A DNA stretch of 64,000 nt from an uncultured Chloroflexota bacterium (lineage in GTDB: Bacteria > Chloroflexota > Chloroflexia > Thermomicrobiales > UBA6265): NCBI GenBank assembly GCA_937901745.1, contig CALGSZ010000096.1:1-64000 (forward strand), in the 5' to 3' direction. Below the pieces are notes generated by a model. That model was not told where the DNA came from and ran no database searches. It was given only the letters and a program-made list of their open reading frames with translations. Both the position numbers and the translations under genes were made by a program. Shown piece after piece: positions 35,087 through 44,342 of this stretch. How positions within the stretch are numbered: the first letter of the stretch is position 1; every line of letters begins with the position of its first letter.

Positions 35087-36628
35087 CTACATTCCGCCCT
35101 CGGCGAGCTCCGGCCGGTAGACGATGCCGCGAGACTTGAGCGCCTCAAACTGCTGCGTCCAGTAGGTGAGCTGCAGGTCGCGGCCGAGACGCTCGGTGAT
35201 GTTGTTCCACTCGGCGGCGGCATCATCGAGCGCCTGCTGCGCCGACTTGGCGCCGGTGAGGGCCGCGCTGATCTCGGCGTCCGCCACCTTCACGTACTCA
35301 TCCTGGCCGGGGATCTGCAGATCCGGCACGCCCTTGTCGAGCGTCTCCTCCATAACGGACACAACGGCGCGGGCATAATCGGGATCATCAGGCCACTGGT
35401 TCAGCCACGCCTCGGGATCGAAGCTGCTCCGGCGCCACGGCTCCGACCAGGCCGCTGGATTGAGCGCGATGGCGAGCGAGCGCTCCGGCTGCATGTAGTA
35501 CTCGAGGATGCGCACCGCGGCCTCGATGTTGCTGCTGTACTTCGGAACGCCGGCCACCCAGCCGGTCGGCAGCGCCGGTCGGCGATAGATGGTGTCGCCA
35601 TCCTGCACGCCCGGGACCATCGCGATGCCGACGGAATCGACGATCTGCGAGGACTCCGGATTCTTCGAGAGCTTCGCCGTCGAGGTCCAGTGGACGACCA
35701 TCGGCGCCTCGCCGTTCATGAAGGCGTTGCGCGCCTCAGGCGAGCCGAAGTTGGCGGTTCCCGGCGGGACGTAGTCCACGATCGACATCTGGATTTCCAG
35801 TGCCTTGACGCCGGCCGGCGAGTTGATGAGCGGATTCATCTCCTCGTCGAAGTAGATGCCGCCATAGGAGAAGAACTTGCTCTGCCACCAATACCAGGCA
35901 TAGCCGCCACGCTGCCAGGCCTCGACAACGCCGTACTCTGGCTCCCCATCGAAGTCCCAGTCGCGGCCGTTGAAGAACGCGGCGACCTGGACGTATTCAT
36001 CCCAGGTCTCCGGCACCCTCAAGTCGTTACCGGTTTCCGCCTTGTAGGCTTCCTGGTTTCGCGGATCCTCGAAGGCAATCTTGTTGTAGTAAAAGTTGTG
36101 CTGGTCCGCGTCGATCGGGACGGCGACGAAATTGCCTTCCCACGTCGTGTAGCTGGTGCGGAACACGTCGAGCGCGTCGTCCATGTGGAAGTTGAGGCCG
36201 TACTCCTCGGCCAGCGCGCCCAGATCAACCAGGTGCGGCGCGTAGTCGGGGAGCCAGGCGGGCTGGAAGAGCACGATGTCGTAGCTCGATGAGCCGCCCG
36301 CGAATTCGAGCATGTCCTTTTGGTACATGTCCTGCGGGGCGGTCATCGTGTACTCGAAATCGACCCCGTAGAGTTCCTTCACCTCATCGGCGTACATCTT
36401 GAAGACTTCGGGGTACGTTTCACCGGTGCTCAACTGAAGGGTGACATTGAATTTTGGCGGCGCACTCTCTTGGGCGGCCGCGAAGCGTCCCAGCCGGCCG
36501 GGCAAGGCGCCAGCCAAGACACTGCTCGAGGCGCCGACCGCCGCCGCCCGCTTCATAAAGCGCCGGCGATCCAACCGCTTGTCACGAACCGCTCGGATCA
36601 GATCGTCTCGAATTTGACGCTGGCTCAC
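35087..36628 (-). CDS. ABC transporter extracellular solute-binding protein, Tat-exported
   Basis: 513 residues from GTG 36628, chosen for the gaggggg box 6 nt upstream; the open frame extends to 36682. The N-terminus has a twin-arginine signal (LDRRRFMKRAAAVGASSSVL) ending near FAAAQES. The fold is family 1 binding protein: DIVLFQPAWLPDYAPHLVDL, NFYYNKIAFEDPRNQEAY, VPETWDEYVQVAAFF, ARNAFMNGEAPMVVHWTS, and the C-terminal ALTGAKSAQQALDDAAAEWN. Length is above average, which suits a larger or decorated ligand. It is the first gene of the importer operon ending in the creatininase-family gene. Confidence 0.93.
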   Translation of the reverse strand: MSQRQIRDDLIRAVRDKRLDRRRFMKRAAAVGASSSVLAGALPGRLGRFAAAQESAPPKFNVTLQLSTGETYPEVFKMYADEVKELYGVDFEYTMTAPQDMYQKDMLEFAGGSSSYDIVLFQPAWLPDYAPHLVDLGALAEEYGLNFHMDDALDVFRTSYTTWEGNFVAVPIDADQHNFYYNKIAFEDPRNQEAYKAETGNDLRVPETWDEYVQVAAFFNGRDWDFDGEPEYGVVEAWQRGGYAWYWWQSKFFSYGGIYFDEEMNPLINSPAGVKALEIQMSIVDYVPPGTANFGSPEARNAFMNGEAPMVVHWTSTAKLSKNPESSQIVDSVGIAMVPGVQDGDTIYRRPALPTGWVAGVPKYSSNIEAAVRILEYYMQPERSLAIALNPAAWSEPWRRSSFDPEAWLNQWPDDPDYARAVVSVMEETLDKGVPDLQIPGQDEYVKVADAEISAALTGAKSAQQALDDAAAEWNNITERLGRDLQLTYWTQQFEALKSRGIVYRPELAEGGM

Positions 36629-36943
36629 GAGACACCCCCTCAGTGACAACCACCTTCCGGCCGCGAATTCCGCGCTCGACACCCCCGCGCATGGCGGTTC
36701 GTACTCGCTTGGAAATAGCCGGACTGTGCCGGCACGTTATTCTGTCGCCGGGAACCTGTCAAGACCTTACAACGGGGAGGGAGGGGAGGGGCGTGCTGAG
36801 GTTGGGTTGTTGCGTGAGTTGGCGGATACGTGGGGTTGCTGTGCGGTTGGAGCCGAATTCGCTGGTGATGAAGCCGGCGTTGCACTGCGAGTCACGACGC
36901 CGGCACTGACGGTTTCGCTCAAATGAGACGATGCGGGCAGCGG
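36629..36943. other. Intergenic region upstream of the importer operon
   Basis: 315 bp between the SDR stop and the binding-protein start, both minus strand. It contains a promoter candidate at 36734-36762 and a G-rich run around 36775-36795 (gggagggaggggaggggcg). No gene is seen. Confidence 0.5.
36734..36762 (-). promoter_or_regulatory. Sigma-70-type promoter candidate for the importer operon
   Basis: On the minus strand a perfect TTGACA (36762-36757) is followed after 17 bp by TAACGT (36739-36734). The predicted start would give a ~100-nt leader before the GTG at 36628. Confidence 0.5.
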
Positions 36944-37711
36944 CTAGAAGTAGTTGACCGAGATGCCGCCGTCGATGACGAAGGTGGTACCGGTCATCCA
37001 CGACGATTCGTCGGAGGCGAGGAAGACGCCCGCCCAAACGATGTCCTCCGCGCGACCGAAGCGGCCGAGCGGGATGCGATTGAGCCGCTTCATCTTTTCT
37101 TCCTCGTTCGGGAAGAGCGATTCCAGGAGCGGCGTCAGGACTGGTCCTGGACAGATGGCGTTCGCGCGGATGCCTTGTCGGCCGTATTGCACCGCGAGCG
37201 ACCGCGTCAGCGAGATGACGCCGCCCTTGCTGGCCGTGTATGCATCCTGCGGGACGGTGCAGCCGAGAAGCGCGACGAACGATGCGATGTTGATGATTGA
37301 GCCGCCACCCGCGTCGATCAGCGCGGGGACGCCGTGCTTGCAGCAGAGGAAGACACCTTTCAAGTTGACATCGAGCGTCCGCTGCCAGGTTTCCTCGCTC
37401 GTCTCGATGACGGACGTGTCCTCGTCCGGCATGATCCCGGCGTTGTTGTAAAGGACGTTGAGCTTGCCGAAGTGCCGGACGCCCGCTTCGATCCAGCTCT
37501 TGACGTCGTCCGACCGCGCGACATCGCCGGTCAGCGGCAAGACCGAGTCCCGCAGCCCCGCGTCTAACTCCGCCAACGTTTGCTCCAAGCCATCCACCTT
37601 GATGTCAGTGGCGACCACCTTCGCGCCTTGCTCGGCAAAGACGCGCGTCGCCAGCCGGCCCATGCCACTCCCCGCTCCCGTGACCAGAATGACCTTGTTC
37701 GCCAGTCGCAT
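36944..37711 (-). CDS. Short-chain dehydrogenase/reductase (SDR)
   Basis: 255 residues, classical SDR. Cofactor motif VTGAGSGMGRLA (TGxxxGxG), NNAG in LYNNAGIMPD, catalytic Ser in IINIASFVALLG, and YTASKGG for Tyr and Lys. Asp in ATDIKVDG after the second strand suggests preference for NAD(H). The end TTFVIDGGISVNYF is family-like. The substrate cannot be read directly. Placement next to a sugar-type importer and opposite a COG3618 lactonase fits a sugar or polyol dehydrogenase producing a lactone, which is inference. Confidence 0.92.
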   Translation of the reverse strand: MRLANKVILVTGAGSGMGRLATRVFAEQGAKVVATDIKVDGLEQTLAELDAGLRDSVLPLTGDVARSDDVKSWIEAGVRHFGKLNVLYNNAGIMPDEDTSVIETSEETWQRTLDVNLKGVFLCCKHGVPALIDAGGGSIINIASFVALLGCTVPQDAYTASKGGVISLTRSLAVQYGRQGIRANAICPGPVLTPLLESLFPNEEEKMKRLNRIPLGRFGRAEDIVWAGVFLASDESSWMTGTTFVIDGGISVNYF

Positions 37712-37960
37712 CGAACGCTCCCCAATCGCGTGATAGGTGCCGAACGCCGCTGCTGGCGCGGATGAAACCGCCGCGCGGCGGCCGAAAAGATCCTTCGATG
37801 AGCCGCCCGATCATAGCAAAGGTCGGCAGGATGCCCTGCCCGGCGCGGCATGCGATAAAGTACCGGCGATCAAGACTCGATTCCGCTCTGGCGAGGTGCC
37901 GTCGGTGTTTTCGGGCGGCCAGCCGCTGGCGGCTCGCCGCTTGCGACAAGGAGCGAACGC

Positions 37961-38821
37961 ATGCCGAACGTGCCAATCGTTGACGCCCATGTCCATCTTT
38001 GGGATCCGCAGCGTTTCATGGTTCCCTGGCTGGACCAGACGCCGGCGCTGAATTCGCGCCATTGGATACCGGAGTACGAGGCGGCGACGGCGGGCCTGGA
38101 CGTCGAGGGGTTCGTCTACCTGGAGATCGACATCGCGCCGCACTACACCCTCTCCGAAGCCCGCGCGATCGCCGAGCTTGCCGAGCGCGAGCCGAAGGTG
38201 CTGGCGATCGTCCCCCACGCGCCGCTGGAGTACGGCGAGCGGGTGCGCGCGTATCTCGAGGAGCTAGTGGCGATCAGCCCGAAGATCAAGGGCATCCGCC
38301 GCCTGACGCAGCAGGAGCCCGATCCGGAGTTCTGCTTGCAGCCCAATTTCGTTCGTGGCGCGCAGATTCTGTCCGAATTCGGTCTCACCTGCGACCTTTG
38401 CTGCTACTACATTCAGCTCGGCCAGACAGTCGAGCTGGTCCGGCGCTGCCCGGAGACGACGTTCATCCTCGACCACATCGGCAAGCCGAACATCCGGGAA
38501 GACCAGCGCGAGCCGTGGATGAGCCAGATGCGCGAGCTGGCGCGCCTGCCGAACGCCTGGTGCAAGATCAGCGGCGTGGCGACCGAGGCGCATCATGACC
38601 GTTGGACGATCGAGGACATCAAGCCCTACGTGCTCCACGCGCTGGAGGTCTTCGGCGAGGACCGCGTCCTCTTCGGCAGCGACTGGCCGGTCTGCACCAT
38701 GGCCACTCCCCTGCGCCGCTGGGTGGAGACGCTCGACGAGCTAACGCATGACCTGTCCGACGCGGCCAAGCGCAAGCTGTGGAACGAAAACGCGCGGCGC
38801 TTCTACCGGATCGACAATTAG
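37961..38821 (+). CDS. COG3618 amidohydrolase / lactonase
   Basis: 286 residues, ATG with aaggagcg upstream. TIM-barrel amidohydrolase_2 family: metal ligands DAHVHLWDP at the first strand, CDLCCYYIQLGQ, FILDHIGKP (His), and FGSDWPVC (Asp). These features match the group with 2-pyrone-4,6-dicarboxylate lactonase, L-rhamnono-1,4-lactonase and L-fuconolactonase. The sequence does not decide which. It is the first of a plus-strand set with a glutamine-synthetase-like ligase 48 bp downstream, and is divergent from the SDR gene. Confidence 0.9.
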   Translation: MPNVPIVDAHVHLWDPQRFMVPWLDQTPALNSRHWIPEYEAATAGLDVEGFVYLEIDIAPHYTLSEARAIAELAEREPKVLAIVPHAPLEYGERVRAYLEELVAISPKIKGIRRLTQQEPDPEFCLQPNFVRGAQILSEFGLTCDLCCYYIQLGQTVELVRRCPETTFILDHIGKPNIREDQREPWMSQMRELARLPNAWCKISGVATEAHHDRWTIEDIKPYVLHALEVFGEDRVLFGSDWPVCTMATPLRRWVETLDELTHDLSDAAKRKLWNENARRFYRIDN

Positions 38822-38869
38822 GGTAGTGCCAAGCGGCGATCGTGTATCGAACGGAGGGGGATCGGGCAC

Positions 38870-40252
38870 ATGACGGCGCAAGCATTAGGAATGCTGACCC
38901 GAGAACAGCTCGCTTCGATGGTCGCCGCAGGGGAAATCGATACGGTCATTGTCGCGATCTGCGACATGCAAGGCCGGCTGATGGGCAAGCGGCTGACCGC
39001 GTCGTACTTCTTGGAGCACTGCCAGGAGCACGGCACCCACTTCTGCACCTACCTCCTCGGGACCGACATGGAGATGAACACGCCCGAGGGGTTCACCTTG
39101 ATGAACTGGGAAACGGGTTATGGCGACTACATGGCCCGGCCCGATTGGAACACGCTGCGGGTCATCCCGTGGCTAGAGAAGACGGCGCTCGTCCTGGCCG
39201 ACGCGGTCGATGAGGAGAGCGGCGAGCTGGTGCCGGTCGCGCCGCGCACCGTCCTGCGACGACAAGTTGAGCGCTGCCTGGAGCGCGGCTTGCGGCCATT
39301 GATGTCGACCGAGCTCGAGTTCTATCTCCTGGCCGACAGCTACGATGAAGCAGCCGCTCGGGGCTTCGACGGGCTGCGTCGCTTCGGCTGGTACAACGAG
39401 GATTACCATCTGCTCCAAGGTACGAAAGCGGAGCCCTTCTACCGCGCGCTCCGGAACGGCATGAGCGCGGCCGGAGTCCCGATCGAATGCTCCAAGGGGG
39501 AAGCTGCGCCCGGCCAGCACGAGGTCAATATTCACTTCGCCGACGCCCTGGAGGCCGCCGATCGAGCGGCGCTCTTCAAGCACGGCGCGAAGGAGATCGC
39601 CTACCAGCAGGGACGAGCGGTGACGTTCATGGCAAAGCCAGACCAGTCGTGGACCGGTTCCAGCGGGCACATCCACGTCAGCCTCTGGGATCCGGACAGA
39701 CAGCACAACCTTTTTCCCGCTAGCCCCGGCAGCCGGGAGCCATCCGACGTCATGCGGTGGTTCCTCGGCGGGTTGATCGCGTGCACGCGGGAGTTGGCGC
39801 TGTTTTTCGCGCCGAACGTCAACTCGTACAAGCGCTTCGCTGTCGCGAGCTGGGCGCCGGTCCACCTCATCTGGGGGCGCGATAACCGCACCTGCGGCTT
39901 CAGGATCATCGGTCGCGGCGACTCGCTACGGATCGAGAATCGCTTCCCCGGCGGCGACGCCAATCCATACCTCGCCTTCGCTGCCGTCCTGGCCGCTGGC
40001 CTGTATGGCATCGAGCAGCGGATCGAGCCGCCGCCGGAGTACCGAGGCAACGGATACCGGGCTACTGACGCGCCACGAGTGCCGAGAGCGCTGTACGAGG
40101 CAATCGCCACCTGGGAGACAAGCGAGGTCGCGCGGGAGGCGTTCGGCCTGGACGTCGTGGCGCATTACCTCAACGCCGCGCGCTGCGAGCAGGAATCCTT
40201 CGACGCCACCGTCACCGATTGGGAACGCATCCGATATTTCGAGCGTGGCTGA
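38870..40252 (+). CDS. Glutamine synthetase family ligase (gamma-glutamylamide type)
   Basis: 460 residues. The GS N-terminal beta-grasp (VIVAICDMQGRLMGKRL) and catalytic domain are present: STELEFYLL (Glu metal ligands), GEAAPGQHEVNIHFADAL, KHGAKEIAYQQGRAVTFMAK, SGSSGHIHVSLW-like TGSSGHIHVSLW, APVHLIWGRDNRTCGFRI and ENRFPGGDANPYLAFAA. The MAKPDQSWTGSSGHIH form and lack of the adenylylation-loop Tyr place it with PuuA/GlnA3-like enzymes that ligate glutamate to putrescine, other amines or related acceptors, rather than housekeeping GlnA. It precedes a PLP amino acid decarboxylase, which supports an amine acceptor. Confidence 0.9.
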   Translation: MTAQALGMLTREQLASMVAAGEIDTVIVAICDMQGRLMGKRLTASYFLEHCQEHGTHFCTYLLGTDMEMNTPEGFTLMNWETGYGDYMARPDWNTLRVIPWLEKTALVLADAVDEESGELVPVAPRTVLRRQVERCLERGLRPLMSTELEFYLLADSYDEAAARGFDGLRRFGWYNEDYHLLQGTKAEPFYRALRNGMSAAGVPIECSKGEAAPGQHEVNIHFADALEAADRAALFKHGAKEIAYQQGRAVTFMAKPDQSWTGSSGHIHVSLWDPDRQHNLFPASPGSREPSDVMRWFLGGLIACTRELALFFAPNVNSYKRFAVASWAPVHLIWGRDNRTCGFRIIGRGDSLRIENRFPGGDANPYLAFAAVLAAGLYGIEQRIEPPPEYRGNGYRATDAPRVPRALYEAIATWETSEVAREAFGLDVVAHYLNAARCEQESFDATVTDWERIRYFERG

Positions 40253-40450
40253 GAGTCGCGCCGCGCTTTGAGCGGCAATGCAGCACCAACGCGGGCGCGG
40301 CGTGGTGCATGCCGTCTATCCTTGGCCTCTGTGAGCCTCATCACGCCCGGCGATGAGCTTGGCGAGAGGAGGCGACAACTGCCTTGGCACGAGTGATTGC
40401 CGCGCTTTTCCGGGAAGCGTCCGCGAGAAACACCTAGAGGATTGAGCAGC

Positions 40451-42004
40451 GTGACGACGTCAGCAGAAGGGAGACAAACGGCCGAGACTGATCAACGCCA
40501 GCGAGAGGCACGCGCCGAACGGGCACTGGACCAGACGCGAGCGCCGCTGGTGGAAGCGCTGGCGGCGTATCGCGAGGCGGGGATCATTCCCTTCTCGACT
40601 CCCGGTCATAAGCTCGGCGTCGGAATTGCGCCGGAGCTGCGCGAGCTGTACGGGGCGGATGCCTTTCGCGTGGATATCCCGGTCAGCGGCGGCGTCGACG
40701 ATATCCATTTCCACCACCAGACGCTGTTGCGGGCAGAGGAACTGGGCGCGGCGGCATGGGGCGCCGATCGCACCTTCTACCTGGTCGATGGCTCCTCGTC
40801 CGGGAATCTTGCCTTCTTGCTCGCGACGCTCCGGCCCGGTGAGAAGGTCATCGTCGCACGAGATCTGCACAAGTCGCTGCTCGTCGCGCTGATCCATACC
40901 GGCGCGGTTCCGATCTACGTCTCTCCCCGCATCCATCCAGAGAAGAACGTCGGCGTCGGCATCGAGCCGGCGGATGTCGCCGCCGCGCTGGACGCTCATC
41001 CGGATGCCAAGCTCGTCGCGCTCGTCAGCCCGTCATATTGCGGCATCGCATCGGACTTGGCGGGCATCGCCGCCGTCGCTCACGAGCGGGGCGTGCCTGT
41101 TTATGTCGACGAAGCGTGGGGGCCGCACCTCGCGTTCCACCCGAACCTGCCGCCGCCCGCGATGGCATGCGGCATTGACGGCGCGGTCGCGAGCACGCAC
41201 AAGATTCTCGGAAGCTTGACGCAAGCCGCGGTCCTCAACGCCCAGGGATCGCTCGTCGACATGCAGCGGCTCGAGACGGCGGTCGGGATGACGCAAACAA
41301 CGAGTCCGGCGGCGATGATCCTCGCCTCGATTGATGCCTGCCGGCGGCAGATGGTGCTGCATGGGCGCGAATTGCTCGATCGCACGCTGGCGCTGGCCGA
41401 AACGGCGAGACGTCAGCTGGAGGCGATACCCGGCATCGAAGTGCTCGACGGGCAGCGCATCGGGGCGAAGCATTGGGATCCGACGCAGCTTCTCATCGAT
41501 GTCCACGGGCTCGGCTTGACCGGTTTTGAGGCGGAGCACCTGCTGCGGGAACGATTCCAGATCGCGCCGGAGATGAGCGATCTCCTCAGCATCAAGTGCC
41601 TCATCACGATCGGTGATACGGAAGCGAGCATCTCTCGCCTCGTGGACGCGCTGGCGACGATCGCTAACGAGCAGCGCGGCCGGTCGGGAGGCGATGGGCG
41701 GGCTCGCCTGGGAGCGGCGCTCCGCTCATCTGGTGCGGTCCTCGCCCCAGGCCGGCAGGCGATGTCACCGCGCGACGCCTTTTTCGCCCGCACCCGCGCG
41801 ATTCCGCTCGCGGAGGCGGCCGGGGAGGTCTCGGCCGAGCTCGTCATCCCCTACCCGCCGGGCATTCCGGTCCTGGCTCCCGGCGACATCATCTCCGAGG
41901 AGAAGGTGGAGTACCTGCGGTACGGCGCTTCCCTCGGGATGTACATCTCCGGCGCGGCGGACCATCGCCTGGAGACGATCCGGGTCGTGGAAAGCGCGAA
42001 TTAG
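40451..42004 (+). CDS. Orn/Lys/Arg decarboxylase (PLP, group III-like)
   Basis: 517 residues from GTG 40451, with agagg 10 nt upstream. The frame extends to 40397 but that part overlaps non-coding sequence. The major domain is clear: IIPFSTPGHKLGVG, DGSSSGNLAFLLA, VARDLHKSLLVALIHTGA, YVDEAWGPHLAFH and the PLP lysine in STHKILGSLTQAA. The C-terminal domain has AETAGEVSAE-like LAEAAGEVSAELVIPYPPGI and VLAPGDIISEE, typical of the compact Bacillus SpeA/YaaO-type enzymes without the N-terminal wing domain. The substrate could be arginine, lysine or ornithine; the product is a polyamine precursor. It lies ~200 bp after the GS-like ligase. Confidence 0.92.
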   Translation: MTTSAEGRQTAETDQRQREARAERALDQTRAPLVEALAAYREAGIIPFSTPGHKLGVGIAPELRELYGADAFRVDIPVSGGVDDIHFHHQTLLRAEELGAAAWGADRTFYLVDGSSSGNLAFLLATLRPGEKVIVARDLHKSLLVALIHTGAVPIYVSPRIHPEKNVGVGIEPADVAAALDAHPDAKLVALVSPSYCGIASDLAGIAAVAHERGVPVYVDEAWGPHLAFHPNLPPPAMACGIDGAVASTHKILGSLTQAAVLNAQGSLVDMQRLETAVGMTQTTSPAAMILASIDACRRQMVLHGRELLDRTLALAETARRQLEAIPGIEVLDGQRIGAKHWDPTQLLIDVHGLGLTGFEAEHLLRERFQIAPEMSDLLSIKCLITIGDTEASISRLVDALATIANEQRGRSGGDGRARLGAALRSSGAVLAPGRQAMSPRDAFFARTRAIPLAEAAGEVSAELVIPYPPGIPVLAPGDIISEEKVEYLRYGASLGMYISGAADHRLETIRVVESAN

Positions 42005-42159
42005 CCGCGAGCCGATACCCCCTTCGGTGCTTCTCGGCGGTAACTTCCGAGACACAGCGTAGAGAACCGTTGGCCCAGTCCATGCGTAGCAATGAATATC
42101 CGGAAACGTTGAGATTTTCCGGATGGTTTCCGGGGCGCAATGGAAGGGGGATGTTGATC

Positions 42160-42927
42160 ATGGTCACCATCACTGGTCAGTCCCAACAGCCAGCAAGTCG
42201 CGCGATTGGCAGACGAGCGGATTGGCTCGGAGACAGCGTGATCAGTGGCTTTCTGGCCACGGTGGCCATGACGATCGTCATGGCGCTCGCTTACGGCGTT
42301 GCCTTGGCGATCGGCGAGGAAGACGGCTCTAGGATCGAGCGCTGGTTCTGGGCGTTGACGCATAACCCGGTCACGCGGACCACCGAGGACAGGATCGGCC
42401 TGGCGATCGCGCTGAACCTCGGCGTCGGCCTCATTTGGGCGATCATCTACGGCTTCACGGTCGAGCACCACATGTCGGGCCCAGGCTGGCTCCGGGGCGT
42501 GCGCTTCGCGCTGGTGCCGTGGCTTCTATCGCTGATCGTCTTCCTGCCGATAATGGAAGGCGGCGTTTTCGGTTCGGACATCGGCGCCGGTCCGCTGCCG
42601 GTTATCGGCAACTTGATCCTGCATGTCGTGTACGGCGCGGTCCTCGGGACGATCTACGCCGCCAACCCGGAGTGGCCCGAAGGGACCGAGCTCGATCGCA
42701 CCTACGCGGCGGCGCAGCAGCGAGCTTCGGCGATCGGGATCGCCGTGGGTCTAATCGTTGGAGCGATTGGCGGCTGGCTGCTCGGACCATCGCTCGAAGG
42801 CATCGCGCCGCGCGGCGTGATCGCGCTGATCGGCGCGCTGACGATTGGCGCGCTTGGCCTCCTGCTCGGCTCGTTCATCGGTGACGGCGAGGACACGGAC
42901 GCGCGAGCCAGGATGGACGTTCGCTAA
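42160..42927 (+). CDS. Integral membrane protein of unknown function
   Basis: 255 residues from ATG 42160. An ATG at 42151 abuts the ggaaggggg box, so the second is preferred. About six hydrophobic segments: GFLATVAMTIVMALAYGVAL, IGLAIALNLGVGLIWAIIYG, FALVPWLLSLIVFLPIM, LPVIGNLILHVVYGAVLGTI, AIGIAVGLIVGAIGGWLLG and VIALIGALTIGALGLLLGSF. Short charged loops lie between them, and the tail is acidic. The layout resembles DUF6789/YagU-like membrane proteins, but I cannot assign a family with confidence. A terminator follows at 42965. Confidence 0.75.
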   Translation: MVTITGQSQQPASRAIGRRADWLGDSVISGFLATVAMTIVMALAYGVALAIGEEDGSRIERWFWALTHNPVTRTTEDRIGLAIALNLGVGLIWAIIYGFTVEHHMSGPGWLRGVRFALVPWLLSLIVFLPIMEGGVFGSDIGAGPLPVIGNLILHVVYGAVLGTIYAANPEWPEGTELDRTYAAAQQRASAIGIAVGLIVGAIGGWLLGPSLEGIAPRGVIALIGALTIGALGLLLGSFIGDGEDTDARARMDVR

Positions 42928-42964
42928 CCGCCAGCAGATTCAAGATCTTCGAAACAGACTGACG

Positions 42965-42995
42965 GGCGCCGGCGAGCAATGCCGGCGCCTTGTCG
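42965..42995 (+). terminator. Rho-independent terminator candidate
   Basis: ggcgccggc (42965-42973) pairs perfectly with gccggcgcc (42981-42989), loop gagcaat, followed by ttgtcgt. It lies between convergent genes and may serve both. Confidence 0.6.
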
Positions 42996-43002
42996 TGTGC
43001 GG

Positions 43003-44211
43003 TCAATCTCCGGCAATTCGGCTTCCTACCGGCAAGCGGTCGAGCTTGGCGCGGAGCGTTTTGAGGCGTTCGGCGGCAGCGAGCAGCGTTTCCTCACGCT
43101 TGGCAAAGCAGAAGCGCGCAAGGAGCGGCGCGCGGCGCGGGTCGGCGTAGAACGCCGAGGGTGGCACCGCGGCGACACCGACCTCGGCCGTCAGGAACCG
43201 GCAGAAGGACGCGTCGTCCGGGAAGCCGCATTGCGAGATGTCGGCCATCAGGAAATAGCTGCCCCGGATCGGGAGCGTCGGCAACCCGGCCGCTTCGAGC
43301 GCGCCCCGAAGAAGTTCACGACGGCGGGCGTACTCGTCCCGCAGCTGCTCGTAATAGCCGCGCTCCGCCGCGACTTCGAGCGCGATCGCCATCGCCTCTT
43401 GGAATGGCGTGGCTGAGGCGAAGGTGACGAATTGGTGCACGGCGCGGAGCGCGGCGTTGAGCGGAGCCGGACCGACGGCATAGCCTATCTTCCAGCCGGT
43501 CATGCTGAAGCTTTTCCCGGTGGAGTTGATCGTCAGCGTCCGATCCCACATCCCCGGCAACGTCGCGAGCGGCACATGCGCCGCGCCGTCGAAGAGGATG
43601 CGGTCGTAGACCTCGTCGGTGATGGCGACGACGTCATGCTCCTGGCAGAGCCGGGCGATCGTCTCCAGCTCCTCGCGCGTGAAGACTTTACCGGTCGGGT
43701 TATGAGGCGTGTTGAGAAGGAGCGCTCGGGTACGCGGCGAGAAGGCAGCTGCAAGCTCGTCCGGGCCGAATGACCAGTCGGGCGGACGCAGCGTGACAGG
43801 CACAAGGCGGGCGCCAGCGATGACGGCTCCAGCGGGATAGGAGTCGTAGAACGGCTCGAAGGCGATCACCTCATCGCCCGGCCCGAGGAAGGCTTGCAGC
43901 GCGTCGAAGATCGCCTCGGTGGCGCCGCTGGTGACCGTGACCTCTGTCTCCGGATCGATCTCGCGCCCGTAGTCGCGCGCCCAGGTGGCGGCGATCGCCC
44001 GACGGAGTCGCGGCGCGCCGTGGCTGATCGCGTACTGGTTCAGGTCGCGGTCAATCGCCTTCTTCGCGGCCTCCTTGACGAAGTCTGGACCTGGGAAATC
44101 GGGAAAGCCCTGGCCAAGGTTGACCGCGCCGTACTGCGCGGCCAGTCGGCTCATTTCACTGAAGACCGAGGTTCCAAAGCCGCGGATGCGCGCCGAGGAT
44201 CGCGGATCCAT
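43003..44211 (-). CDS. Class I/II PLP aminotransferase
   Basis: 402 residues from ATG 44211 (ggggag 6 nt upstream). Fold type I: VNLGQGFPDFPGPDFV, YAISHGAPRLRRAIA, TVTSGATEAIFDALQAF, LLLNTPHNPTGKVF, ITDEVYDRILFDG and the PLP lysine in STGKSFSMTGWKIGYA; the Arg binding the carboxylate is in ARFCFAKREE. The GQGFPDF opening is typical of kynurenine/glutamine/methionine transaminases (YbdL/CCBL-like). The exact amino donor is not determined. It is transcribed alone and convergent to the membrane protein gene. Confidence 0.93.
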   Translation of the reverse strand: MDPRSSARIRGFGTSVFSEMSRLAAQYGAVNLGQGFPDFPGPDFVKEAAKKAIDRDLNQYAISHGAPRLRRAIAATWARDYGREIDPETEVTVTSGATEAIFDALQAFLGPGDEVIAFEPFYDSYPAGAVIAGARLVPVTLRPPDWSFGPDELAAAFSPRTRALLLNTPHNPTGKVFTREELETIARLCQEHDVVAITDEVYDRILFDGAAHVPLATLPGMWDRTLTINSTGKSFSMTGWKIGYAVGPAPLNAALRAVHQFVTFASATPFQEAMAIALEVAAERGYYEQLRDEYARRRELLRGALEAAGLPTLPIRGSYFLMADISQCGFPDDASFCRFLTAEVGVAAVPPSAFYADPRRAPLLARFCFAKREETLLAAAERLKTLRAKLDRLPVGSRIAGD

Positions 44212-44342
44212 GAACGCTCCCCACATCACGCTCTATCGTCATCTGCCAACGCCTGGACTACGGGACGCCCCGTCCGGCGAGTAGGCGACATACATAGCAT
44301 GATTCGGCAACGCGCGGAGCCATTGCCGTCCATGACGCTCGC

